Of a DNA stretch of 64,000 bases, positions 1 through 10,579 are shown piece by piece. Made by a program: the position numbers and the translations under genes. The stretch lies in contig NC_084804.1 of NCBI RefSeq assembly GCF_963583255.1, forward strand, positions 20,528,061 to 20,592,060, written 5' to 3'. This DNA comes from Pyrus communis. Its lineage: Eukaryota > Streptophyta > Magnoliopsida > Rosales > Rosaceae. The first letter of the stretch is position 1, and each line of letters begins with the position of its first letter. The notes below the pieces were generated by a model. It made no database searches, was not told the origin of the DNA, and was given only the letters and a program-made list of their open reading frames with translations.

Positions 1-1122
1 AAACCGCACGACATTTCTAAGAACATCCACACTTGTATCTAATCTTTTCAATACATCTTTTACTACCAAGTTGATAATATGAGCTAAGCACCTCATATGC
101 ATAAACTTGTCATTCATAATAATTTTACTATTAGGCCATTTCTGCATTATACGAACAACATACTCAATTGCCACCTTATTAGCCGATGCATTGTCAACTG
201 AGATACACATTACCTTTTTAATCTCCCACTCAACCAAACATTGCTCAATCATCTTCCCTATTTCTTTGCCTTCCTGACTTGAAATCAAACAAAATTTTAG
301 AATCCTTTTGTGCATATTCCATTCATCATCCACAAAATGAGCAGTTAGCACCATGTAGTTCAAATTTTGCACACTTGTCCATGTATTAGTAGTCAAGCTC
401 ACTCTATGATTATGTATCTCCCTTTTTAACTGATCTTTCATGGTATCATAAATATTGAATAACTCCCTCACGATAGTTCTTCAAGATGAAACATGCAATT
501 TAGGCTGGACTTTGCACATCATCCGCCTAAACCCTTCACTCTCCACAACACTAAAAGGTACCTCATCGATCACAATATACTCAATAATACCTTCCACACT
601 TTCTTCTTGGCTCCACCCTTTAGCAACAAGCATGTTTTTGACATCCCCAGAAGGTCCAGAACTACCTAGAACCTTTTGCAACTCATCAGTTGGTTTATAT
701 GACTTGCAATGTTTATTGATATGTTTAATGTAAGTACTAGTTCCACCCCCACTAGTATCACATGCAAAAAGGGCGTTACAATGGTCACACTTAGCCTTCA
801 ATACTTATACCTCCGCCATCTCTTTCTTTCCATCCTTTTCTACTTCTTGTATTTCCGAGACAGTACACTTAGTGACATGATCCCAAACCCAAGATCTCTC
901 AAAAGAAGATCTCTCTAGTGAAGCTATTATAGTTGGTTGTTTTGCCTTTGGAATAAGTGGTGCTTTTCTTTTTCTGGAGGAGGAGGGGTTTAGGGGCGGC
1001 ATTGATGATTTTGACTGTGTGGGTTGTGCTTGTGTTGGTTGTGGAAGACATGGTGATGTAGCCGTAGATGATGCTACATTAGTACTAGGGGTACTTTGAC
1101 TTTGACTTTGAGATTGAGACAT
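1..1122 (-). pseudogene. hAT transposase (RICESLEEPER-like), N-terminal part, two in-frame stops
   Basis: One continuous minus-strand frame runs from Met at 1122 to the window edge. It holds a Ser/Gln/Pro-rich N-terminus, then a BED zinc finger (Trp-Asp-His-Val near 905-895, Cys-Asp-His-Cys at about 790-779 and the His-x4-His pair near 730-715). The hAT core follows, with recognisable blocks such as TTNTWTSVQNLNYM (about 394-350), VDNASANK (about 200-178) and RCLAHIINLVV (about 92-60), including the first catalytic-region Asp. The frame is broken by TAA at 806-808, just before the BED Cys pair, and TGA at 481-483, where CGA to TGA decay is likely. There are no frameshifts in between. hAT transposases cut and paste DNA with 8-bp target duplications; this copy cannot make a full protein. 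The C-terminal dimerisation domain lies outside the window. Confidence 0.85.
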
Positions 1123-2409
1123 TATGTAAAAATTTGTAAAAATTAAAAAATGGAAGTATATTCATTAATCAAATAAAGATATTTCGAAATATGCACACCA
1201 ATTTCATGAAATTACCACACAATATAAATCATCTCAAGAATCCATTAAAACTTCAGAGTTCAGATCATGAATAAAACCAACTACTAAATCCATCCCCATT
1301 AAGAGAAAGAAACCAAATGAAAACAAGAGAAGGACGTGCTAAATGAAAACAAAGAGAAACCAAATGAAAGACGTGCTAAATAAATCCATCCCCATTAATA
1401 CTCGATATGAAACCGAATGAAAATAGGAGAAAGAAACTATATGCTAAAAAGTGGAAGAGAGCAATTTCGAATCATGCTAAATTTGTCTTACATTAGCAAT
1501 ATTTTAAAGGAAAACCAGTTTAAAGAAAAACATGCAGATCTATTAACTATTAAGTAATTACATCTGTGATCTGTTGGGTTCCAAAAAAGAAGACTAGTAC
1601 TTTCTTCTAATCAACAGAGTAGCCCCACTTTTCTAGTTCACTTACCTGCAAAATGATTAGGAATAATTAGGAATAAGGAGAGAAGCAAACTATAAGTTTA
1701 CACACATTCCCGTATGCTACAGAAACCATGCTAAATTTGTCTGAGAAGACAGAAACCAAATCAGAGGCTGTTATGCATCTAAAAGAACATATGAGCACTC
1801 ACCTTATGCAAAACAACATCAAAGGGTCCTTGATCTGAAAGTGGCTTGTTTACATCAATTGCAATGAAGAAGATTTCCTTATTCCTGCAATGAAGAAGAT
1901 CCCCTTACTTCAATTATGAGTGAAAACTCAAACTTTTTAAGATAAATTTATCACGTAACTGAAAGACATAGGTAATATATTTGCAATCCTATATACAAGG
2001 TTTGAAAATGTACAAATATCAAGTCAAGCTTGTCGCTGCGACTCGTCAAGAGTCTGACTCCCGAGCACAAGTAACAATCCGCAATAGCAAACCTGTTAAT
2101 GTGCAGTTCATCTGCTACACATTAAGTTAATTAATCTATGCGTGGGTGTGTGAGTTTCACCCTTCAAATTCATACAGTATGAGAAAACTAGCTAAGGTTG
2201 TGTCAATGTTCAAGCTAACAGGACAGCTGCTCATTCTGATCTGTGCGTGGGTGTGTGGTGCATATGGAAGTTACTGAGTGAATAGATAAGGGCATAAGAG
2301 AGAAACAAAAGATCAGGTTTTTTTTGGGCCTACAACAAACCTCTTCCTTCTGATCGGACAATTTTGATGCGTTTTGGCAGCAGTATTTGTGCCAGTTGGA
2401 GGGGTTCTC

Positions 2410-2632
2410 ATGGATTGTAATGCACGTTGGATTAGTAATACTAATTGTACACACTAAAAAACTTAACGTGGTTTAAAAAATCATAAACAGAATAATTTCC
2501 ACAACGATTTTCTTTTTATGGATTGTAATGCACATTGGATTAGTAATACTAATTGTACACACTCAAAAACTTAACGTGGTTAAGGTTAAAAAATCATAAA
2601 CAGAATAATTTCCACAACCATTTTCTTTTTAT
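2410..2632. repeat. 108-bp tandem duplication
   Basis: Two adjacent copies, 2410-2517 and 2518-about 2632, each starting ATGGATTGTAATGCAC and ending in TTTTCTTTTT. They differ by a few substitutions and a short insertion (GGTTAA) in the second copy. The duplication lies in the long non-coding leader of the hAT element. Confidence 0.85.
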
Positions 2633-5274
2633 GCACATTCCTGTTTATTTCTGCCCCTTAATTCTACTTTAATTTATTCAATTCAAATATCATAATTATC
2701 CACGCCGTATGTGAGCACAAATTGACGTACAAAAATCACTTGTAAGAAACTATATTGGTGATGATATTTCTAGTTCCAAACTCAAGCCTTCCCACCTTCC
2801 CAACCAGATCATAATTCATCCAAATATGTTTCCCTCTTCTTCAGACAACCACAGCTTCAAAGTTGCACCTTATTTCCAAACTCAATGAATTATAGAGAGC
2901 GAGAGAGAGAGAAAACCCAAATTCAAATTCAAGAAATCAGCTGATCGAATCAACAATTTGGTTAACCATAAACAAGAAGAAAATATGAGATTGCGGCGGC
3001 GGCGACATTCTAATATAATCATCAACCAAAATCAAATCTAATTTCAAAAACAGATCAATATAAGAACATTGAAAATTGAATTGTGTCATCATCAACCAAA
3101 TCTACACTGGCCATTGGTGAAACCAAACGCATACAATCACCGAATTACGAACTTTTTGAGATGCAATCGAAACACAAATTGACAACTGTGAACGATAAGA
3201 ACTAAGAAGAATTGGACTACAGTGAATCAGAGATGACAACTGAGATTGGAACATTAGAAGAAACAAACTAAAACTCACCAGAGACATGGCTGATGGCTGT
3301 TCCAGAAAAACGTTTCGCTCAGGCTTTAGATCTAAAATATGCCAAGCCAAAAAAAAACCCAAACTTTGTTATCAGTATTACAGTGGAAAAAATTGGTAGA
3401 TGCGAAGAGAAGAACCCTAAATGGTGGCAACATATCAATCATCACTCTACAAATGCAATTCAAATTTTAAGAAAACCGTAAATGGTGGCAACATGATTCA
3501 ATCATCAGTCTACAAATTCTAACTTAAAACTCCTAAAATCCCTACCCTAGATATTCACAATTTCACATTAATAATAGAACCTAATTCAAAATTACCTAAA
3601 TTTTAGAGGGATGATGGTTGGTAGTGGTATTGGACAACTGGTGTTCTCGACGGTGGTGATGGGATAATGGTGGTCACAACGACAGAGGTGATGTCGTTGT
3701 GTTGGTCGCGACGGCGCTGTGAGAGTCTGACAGTTGGAGCTCGATGGTGGTGATGGGGTGATAATGGTTGCGACGGCGGAGGTGGTGTTGTTGTGTTGGT
3801 CCCGACGGCGGTGAACACTGTGAGTGAGAGTCTGAGAGTTGGAGTCGAAGGGAGGGACAAGGAGGGAGTCGAGGGAGGGAGAGTCTGAGAATGTAAGAGA
3901 CTGAGGGTGAATTCTGGAACTCGGCAGGTGGAATTGGCTAGGGTTGAAAGTAATGGTTGAGATTGGATGGAAAGATGATATCTTAAATCTCGTCCGTCCA
4001 TTGTAATAACAAACGGGCCGGTCCGGGTACCTGCGGTTCCTATACTTTTGGAACCGACCCGAACCGAAAACTTCAAAGGCTCGCCTCGCCCCGTTCTGTT
4101 TTTATAAAATTAGGAACCGGCCCATACCCGCCTGGAACCTTGATTACCCTTCCCGACCCGTGGTTCCTGTACCCGTTTGCCCACCCCTAAGCTCCATGCC
4201 TTACAAATGCCCTAGAGGATAGGCCCTTCCAGCCCACTCTAGGGTGTTGAGCTCCAGGTGAACCCAACTTCTCAATCATGAGTTAATCCACGGGTTTAGC
4301 GTATGAGGCCAAGTAACTGCATAGTTGATGTCAACCACGTTATAATTTTTTTTTGCGCCAGGCAATGGAAAACAAGAGTTAGTAGGGGCGCATCTCCAAC
4401 AGTTTCGCAGAGGATGGGGCTCACGTGTAGCGCACTCATGTTACCGTTGTACATGGACCACGTGCTGATTCCAAGCCATTGGATTTCCAAAGGTGAAAAA
4501 AAAAATTGAAATCTAACCCAACGGCTAGATAACGTAGCACAATCTGGACCATTTGATTTCTCAATCAACGATCCAGATTTTTCGACTTAAAAAAAAAAAA
4601 AAATTCAGAAATGTTACCATTGGCTACATGTCTCAATCTGGATTGTTGGATTTCCATTTTTTATAATCCAATGGTCCAGATTAATTAAGTTAATAAAAAA
4701 TTTAATTAAAAACTCAAAAATTATAATTTTTTAAATACCTAACCATTGTCTTCCACCTTACACCACATTTCAATATTTCAAATACTTTCAACCAATCTTT
4801 GTCTCATAGTTTTCATATACTTTTGTTTTTAAAAAAAGTTAATGATGCAGGTTCGAATTGGTTGATCATTGAAGATGTTACGTTGTGTGAATGTTGGGTT
4901 CAAGCTACTCATGGCCCGATTACGGGTAATGAGATGCACTTACGAGAACTTTGGAAGACGGTTCGTACCTTGTTTTGCGAGAAGCTTGGCACCAGAAGAA
5001 TAGATCAATCTCTTCAAAGTTGTTGGAGAATACTCAACCAATCACTTACTTGTTGGAGACACCCTCCTGTTATCTAGTTCTAATCTTCGAAATGGCTAAA
5101 ATTTAGCGAATCAGTTGACAATATTTTATTTATTTATTTGTATTACACCTAAATTGACATTAATTAGTTCATTATACCGCTGGAAATGTTCGAATGTTGT
5201 CAAAGATTGTCCAAATAAAGAATTGTGCCAGTCGGTCCGGAAGTTGTCATGAACAACATCCCTTCACAGTCTAC

Positions 5275-5720
5275 TAGGGGTAGTTCGATATGGGATCCCA
5301 AACTGAAAATGGGATCCCGAATCCCAAACCAAAAATTTGCCGGACGAGAATTTGAAGACTAATCCCGAACCGAAATTTTGGTATTCCCAATTTTCGGGAT
5401 TCCCGAAATGATTTTGGTATTTCGGGATTGTGTTTTGGGTTTTGGGCTTTTGGGCATAAATTTGAGATTTTTGGATTGTGGGCTAAAATTTGGGTCTTCA
5501 GCTTAAAATTTTGTTACCCAATGTCATATCAATTGAAATTTGGGTCTTTGACTTTGAAATTTCTTAACAATTGAAATACCAAATCATTCTTACAAAGTCA
5601 AAATTGACGTTCCATAGTTCCAAACTACTTAATTTCACGTTTCTATTTCTAGTATAGTCTACTCTCAAATTACTTAAATTCAACATTCAGCATTCAACAT
5701 GCATGTAATCAAAATAAATA

Positions 5721-5771
<51 letters not shown>

Positions 5772-5959
5772 ATATTTCAGTTCGGTTCGGGATTCCCGAA
5801 CCATTGAATATGTAATCCCGATTCCTGTACCAAAAGGTTCGGGACCAGTTCGGTATGGGTCCAAAAAATTACGGTATTATCGGTTTGAGAATTTTTCAAT
5901 ATGGGACCGGGATTATTTTGGTTTTGGTTTGGGATTTTTGAGAAAATTTTCCAACCCTA
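5275..5959. mobile_element. Non-autonomous hAT element inside Harbinger ORF1
   Basis: Termini TAGGGGTAGTTCGATATGGG at the left and, on the opposite strand, TAGGGTTGGAAAATTTTC at the right. Target duplication CAGTCTAC (5267-5274) versus CACTCTAC (5960-5967), 7 of 8 matching. The interior repeats GGGATTCCCGAA/GGGATCCCGAA motifs at both ends, typical hAT subterminal repeats, and has no ORF. It contains an AT microsatellite at about 5720-5764. Confidence 0.8.
5720..5764. repeat. (TA)n microsatellite
   Basis: About 20 uninterrupted TA units inside the hAT element at 5275-5959, bordered by ATGCATAT and TATGTATGTATA variants. Confidence 0.95.
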
Positions 5960-6905
5960 CACTCTACGCCATAAGATGACTCACATGTTCAGGAAGGCGA
6001 CACATTTGAAGTGTCGAGAGTGACAACTGAAAAAATGCCGCAACCAACTCATCATTCACTCAGACCTCAAGGTAAGAAGGCTGCAAAGAAAAAAGTGAGT
6101 TATTCCAGGAATGATTATATCCTAGGTGAAATGAGTTTGGTGCAGGACGTGGCTAAAATTGAGGCTGAGAAGGCTTGAGATGAGGCTAGAGCTGCGACTA
6201 CTAAGAGACGCGATGCTGCTACTGAGAGACATGATGCGGATAATGATAGACAAAGAGAGCTACTTAGGCAAGAAAAGGAGATGCTTAGAGAAGAAAGGAG
6301 GGCTCAACAAGATCGTGAAATTATGAACAAGCCTCTAGAAAAAATATCATTGAATTCTAAATATCTTTTGAGATCAGAAAAAGCAAGCGTGGTGTGAAGG
6401 AAGCATGCAAGAGACGAGGGAACAAATGGAGATGGTCCTAGCACCACGAATTGGTTTGGTGATTTGTAGAGAATTTGTTGTAGAATTGAAGCCCATAAAT
6501 TTCCATGCACCTTGAGTTGAAATTTTGTATTTATTTAATTTAGTACTTTATGTAATTTCGTATTTTTTTAATCTGGTACTTTATTTAATTTAGTAGTTTA
6601 TTTAAACTGAGAGCATCTTTATTCAAACAACATAAAACACCAAATAAAATTACAAAACACATGAAATAAAATCATAAAAACACACCAAATAAAATTATAA
6701 AAACACACCAAATAAGCTTAAGAAAAAAAAAAAAAAAAAACACACCAAATAAAATTACAGAAACACACTAGATAAACTAAGAGCATTTTCTTCCACCACA
6801 AGCTTGTTGTAAGTTTCTTGAGCTTATTTCAATCCCCACAATTGCTCAATCAAGTCACTTTGGCGGCTTTTGTGAATGTATGGAGATTTCATTGAAGTAT
6901 TCCGT

Positions 6906-8135
6906 TCAATGAGTCTTTGATTGTAACGTCCATCCCTTTCCAATGTTTTCGGGTTGCACGGGGCCTTCGGTGGCATCATAAGGATAATATATTTGTGTCA
7001 TAGAATTGTTCATCGTGTGTGGTTCAAATTCATCAATGGCATCATAATCATACTCATCTTTAACAATCATATTATGGAGAATGATACACATCATCATGAT
7101 GGTTCGAAGCGCCTCTACATCAAACAATCAGGCAGCACCCCTGATAATCACCTAACGAGCATGGAGGATACCAAAACAACGTTCCACATCTTTCCTACAC
7201 CCATCTTGACATCTTGCTAAGTGTTTTTTCTTTTCACTTTGTGGGCGTGACATTGTTTTGACAAATGATATCCACATTGAGTAAATGTCGTCTGCTAGAT
7301 ACTCTCGAGTATACGGTTCCATTTATTGTATATGTGACTTGAGGAGCTCTTCGTTGCAGCACATCATTGAACACTAGGGATTAGGTAAGGACATTGAGGT
7401 TATTTTGAGCTCTTGGAACACTGAAAAAAAAATGTCAAATCTATGTATCAAATGATGCCATCGCCTCCAAAATGATACTTTTGGCTTATTTTCTGTCTCC
7501 ATAAGCTCTTTGCCACTCACTTAGGCAATTTTTCTAGGTCCATTACATACAGTCAGTGCTTCCAATCATGTCAGGAAAATCGTGCATCTCACCCTTCTTT
7601 AGAAGCCTTTGCAGGTCCATTGTCATGAGTCTCCGGAGGTACTCTTTGGTGTAAATAACTTCGATTGCGAAACAAAACCTCATCAGGGACTCTAGAATGG
7701 TTGATTTCCTTATCCTCGCTATCTCATCACTTAATTTGCAGAGGCTCCATATGCAAGCATTTGCAAGGCAGCAGTAATTTTTTTTGCTCAGGAATGTGAC
7801 CTCTAGCATTAAAAGCATTCTTCTTTTGCACAAAATATAGATCATGGTTGCAAACAGCAATTAAGGTATACATTGTTCGGGACAAAATAATCGTTCAAGA
7901 GATCTTTACCTTGTTGTTCCCTCTTTCTATTGAGGTTTGTATAACACCTGGGTCTAAAGATCTCACCCACAGCTTGCATGACACGATGGGAATGTGAGGC
8001 TTTCTCGCTTCTTGCTTCGTCATCTCTCATTCTACATTCTTCATCCTCTTCCTCTTCCATTTCGAACACCTCATTTCTCCCTCCTCGAGATTGCACAATC
8101 TTCATCTTGCTTAAACAATTCTTTATCTTACTCAT
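6906..8135 (-). pseudogene. Harbinger DDE transposase remnant
   Basis: The minus-strand frame opens at 8135 with an acidic N-terminus and then NLNRKREQQGKDLLNDYFVPN, the entry of plant Harbinger transposases. Further blocks in shifted frames are a 'EIARIRKSTILESLMRFC...EYLRR...DLQRLLKKGEMHDFPDMIGSTDCM'-type segment (7543-7740; given here only as landmarks), whose DCM end holds the first catalytic Asp, and 'ALRTIMMMCIILHNMIVKDE' (about 7115-7055), the family's C-terminal HNMI signature. The stretch 7130-7540 between them is broken. Several frameshifts and stops rule out function. The gene faces ORF1 tail to tail. Confidence 0.7.
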
Positions 8136-8274
8136 TGATTTCTAACAATCTCCTTAAAGAAGACATTGTAAGAACTCAATATTTATAAACTATGAAGAAG
8201 GATCTAAGAAATTTTGATTTTCGTTCATGACTTTAGGATGGATGTAGGGTTTATATGGAGGAAAAAAAAAAAAG

Positions 8275-8545
8275 GATGAGGCTGTAGATAATGTCACGTG
8301 GCACGCCGTGATTAGTTAAAAATCTTATTGAAATCTATTCTTAAAGATTATAAATAGATAGTGACATATAGCACGATGGGATTGGTTAAAAATCTTATCG
8401 GAAATCTATCCACAAAATTCTTACAACATCATGACTCGTGGTGCTACGGAATTGGTTAAAAAACTCCTTTAAAATTTATCCATAAATATTGTACTTTAGG
8501 ATAATAACACGTGGTATGACAAGACTGGTTGAAAATCCTATTCGA
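8275..8545. repeat. Degenerate subterminal tandem repeats of the Harbinger element
   Basis: Four diverged units of about 65-70 bp, each with a CACGTGG/CACGATGG-like core followed by GATTGGTTAAAAATC and AATCTATCCAT. Such direct repeats near the end of Harbinger elements are commonly transposase/ORF1 binding regions; that role is inferred here. Confidence 0.6.
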
Positions 8546-8628
8546 AATTAAAAATAAAATTATTTTATATAAAATATATATTTTAATACAAATTGCCTAA
8601 GTTATTCAGTTTAGGGGTAGAGATGCAC

Positions 8629-9003
8629 TTAGGTTGTTACTGTTTACTACAGACACTTACAATTCATTTGGAGGATTGAGTTGCCTACAACTCAATAGGG
8701 CTTTTAGGGGTAGAAATGCTCTTAGGGTCATGTGCCTGCTTTCATTAATGAGAAAATTCGAACAATAACGTACCTTATAAAATTTGCATTCTATTCCAAA
8801 CCACTTGTTGAGGCAATGATTTATTTTAACACATTCTTTTTAGGTTCTCACACACCTCTTTATTTTTAGTTATCTGTTTAAATATGTCATACGGAAACAA
8901 CAAACAAAATTAAACATGAGAGTGTGAGGTTAAAAAAATGTTTGTATACATCATTTCTTGAAAGTGATTTCAGATAAAAGGGTGGTGAGGAGAATTTATA
9001 TTT
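8629..9003. other. AT-rich intergenic stretch, no gene seen
   Basis: Contains a second Harbinger-terminus-like motif at about 8703-8724 and AT-rich unique sequence. No coding potential was recognised. Confidence 0.5.
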
Positions 9004-9153
9004 AGGATAATGCTTTTCACACACTCATTTTTAGCTTCCACGTACCCTTATTAATTTTTGGTTATTGATCTTCTTCCATTCATTCTATCCAATGGCCGGA
9101 GATAGAGAAGTGCATGTGAGAAATAAAAATAGGTGTGTGGATAGCACTACTCT
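9004..9153. mobile_element. Small MITE with ~37-bp imperfect terminal inverted repeats
   Basis: The left end GGATAATGCTTTTCACACAC is matched on the opposite strand at the right end by GAGTAGTGCTATCCACACAC. Both continue into ATTTTTA-rich sequence. The interior is short and non-coding. A TATATTTA-like duplication flanks it, but its exact register is unclear. It abuts the target duplication of the outer Mutator-like element. Confidence 0.55.
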
Positions 9154-9869
9154 ATATATTTATTAAGGGATATCACAAATGATCCCTGCAATTGACCTAC
9201 ACCATTAAGGTGGTCCTTGAAATTGAAAATCGACCAATCTAGTCCGTGAAAATAGGTGTTGCAAATCAATGTGGTCCTTCCGTCATAATTCTATCAAATT
9301 TTGTTATGTGTTGATGTGCCACATAAATGGGTCCAACAAGTCATCATTTTTATAAAAATGGTCCCTGAAATTGAACCCCATCAAGATGGTCATTGAAATT
9401 GAAAATCGATCAATGTAGTCCTAAAATATATGTCTCAAATCAATGTGGTCATTCCATCTTAATTTTATCAAAAATTTTGTTATGTGTTGATGTGGCAAAA
9501 TGGACTTACAAGTCTAACTAAATAAAAATTGAATTAGAAATATGTCTAATAATTTAAGGGTTTTTATCACAAATGGTCTCTGAAATTGACTCACCACATT
9601 AACATGGTCCCTCAAAATGAAAATCGATCAATGTCGTCCCTGAAAATGGGTCGTGTAAATCAATGTCGTCCTTCCATTTAAATTTTGTTAAAAATCTGTT
9701 AATGTGCTGACATGGCACATTGTGGGCCCTCACTCTAAAATTATGATACCACATGGATTAGTGGAAAGTTTATTTTTAATTCACCTTTGTTTTACGAAAA
9801 TAAAGTTTATTTTTAAATAAAAAAAATGAAACGAGGACTAGAGATTGCAGCTACTCTAGCAACCTTTCT

Positions 9870-10500
9870 TGTGACATCCCACATCGCCCAGGGGAGTGAT
9901 CCTTAAATGTATATTCTCATCCCTACCTAGCACGAGGCCTTTTGGGAGCTCACTGGCTTCGGGTTCTGTAGGAACTCCGAAGTTAAGCGAGAAGGGGGCT
10001 AGAGCAATCCCATGATGGGTGACCCACTGGGAAGTTGCTCGTGAGTTCCCAAAAACAAAACCGTGAGGGAATGGTAAGCCCAAAGCGGACAATATCGTGC
10101 TACGGTGGTGGAGCGGGCCCGGGAAGTGGTCCCGCCCGGGCCGGGATGTGAGAATTTGGTATCAGAGCCTAACCCTGGTCTTGTGTGTGCCGACGAGGAC
10201 GTCGGGCCCCTAAGGGGGGTGGATTGTGACATCCCACATCGCCCAGGGGAGTGATCCTTAAATGTATATTCTCATCCCTACCTAGCACGAGGCCTTTTGG
10301 GAGCTCACTGGCTTCGGGTTCTGTAGGAACTCCGAAGTTAAGCGAGAAGGGGGCTAGAGCAATCCCATGATGGGTGACCCACTGGGAAGTTGCTCGTGAG
10401 TTCCCAAAAAACAAAACCGTGAGGGAATGGTAAGCCCAAAGCGGACAATATCGTGCTACGGTAGTGGAGTCGGGCCCGGGAAGTAGTCCGTCCCGGTTTT
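9870..10500 (+). mobile_element. Cassandra TRIM (LTR-internal-LTR) with 5S-like LTRs
   Basis: The 5' LTR (9870-10152) and second LTR (10225-about 10500) both begin TGTGACATCCCACATCGCCC. Between them are 72 bp with PBS TTTGGTATCAGAGCCTAA and polypurine CTAAGGGGGGTGGAT. Each LTR contains a 5S rRNA-like stretch with an A box AGTTAAGCG (9981-9989; 10336-10344) and C box GATGGGTGACC (10014-10024; 10369-10379) followed by CTGGGAAGT. This is the diagnostic feature of Cassandra, whose LTRs carry a 5S-derived RNA polymerase III promoter. Cassandra codes for no protein and must be mobilised in trans. The second LTR lacks the last ~10 bp (GGGATGTGACA-type end) and runs straight into the gypsy primer site. 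Confidence 0.85.
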
Positions 10501-10501
10501 G

Positions 10502-10518
10502 TTTGGTATCAGAGCCTA
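10502..10518 (+). other. Primer binding site, tRNA-Met type
   Basis: TTTGGTATCAGAGCCTA is complementary to the 3' end of initiator tRNA-Met, as used by Tekay-type gypsy and Cassandra elements. It directly follows the truncated Cassandra LTR and precedes the gypsy gag leader. Confidence 0.8.
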
Positions 10519-10579
10519 GGTTTGGCAGTCCTGTGTCCTTGTGAGTATTCTAATAACTTTGGTGTCTTCTGTCAGAACT

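Larger units (their letters stand above)
1..4189 (-). mobile_element. hAT DNA transposon, 5' part, cut by the left window edge
   Basis: The right boundary is a hAT-type terminus: read on the minus strand it begins TAGGGGTGGGCAAACGGG at 4189, followed by GGTACC/CGGGT-rich subterminal sequence to about 4000. The transposase reading frame lies far inside on the same strand (1122 to 1 and beyond), so about 3 kb of non-coding leader separates the terminus from the ORF. The leader holds a tandem duplication (2410-2632), AT-rich tracts and a GC-rich, G/T-biased stretch at 3603-3960 on the plus strand. The open frame there (3603-4076 minus) is Ser/Pro/Thr/His-rich low-complexity and I do not treat it as a gene. 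The second terminus and the 8-bp TSD partner lie outside the window. Assignment of the terminus and the transposase to one element is an inference from orientation and family-typical ends. Confidence 0.7.
4799..6370 (+). pseudogene. Harbinger ORF1 (Myb/SANT-like, NAM-associated) remnant
   Basis: The 5' part (about 4840-5070) reads NWLIIEDVTLCECWVQ..., followed by a Lys/Arg and 'SLQSCWRIL' block. It resembles the trihelix/Myb-like DNA-binding region of Harbinger ORF1 proteins, often annotated as GST T3-like or NAM-associated. The 3' part (about 6035-6360) reads RPQGKKAAKKK and then an Arg/Glu/Gln-rich helix with RQRELLRQEKEMLREERR, the usual C-terminal coiled coil of this family, with one in-frame TGA at about 6177. 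A 685-bp hAT element (5275-5959) sits between the two halves. In active elements ORF1 protein helps the transposase bind and enter the nucleus; this copy is dead. Confidence 0.65.
4382..8628. mobile_element. PIF/Harbinger transposon, degenerate, two convergent ORFs
   Basis: The element contains an ORF1 (Myb/SANT-like) remnant on the plus strand and a DDE transposase remnant on the minus strand. This is the usual two-gene set of plant PIF/Harbinger elements. Proposed ends: TTA at 4379-4381 followed by GTAGGGGCGCATCTCC, and GGGTAGAGATGCAC followed by TTA at 8629-8631. That would be the 3-bp TTA target duplication typical of the superfamily. A second terminus-like motif (GGGTAGAAATGCTC then TTA, ending 8721) makes the right end uncertain by about 95 bp. 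The convergent 3' region (6600-6790) is AT-rich with repeated CACACCAAATAAAAT motifs. The element is inactive: both ORFs carry stops or frameshifts and ORF1 is interrupted by a hAT insertion. Confidence 0.65.

Noticed and set aside
3603..4076. 157-codon minus-strand ORF as a gene
   Set aside because: Ser/Pro/Thr/His-rich low-complexity product that overlaps the hAT subterminal repeats; composition follows from G/T-biased DNA.
9930..10400. Genuine 5S rRNA genes
   Set aside because: The A and C boxes match, but the intervening sequence departs from plant 5S rRNA and the units lie inside LTRs with TG...CA-type ends and primer site: the Cassandra signature.
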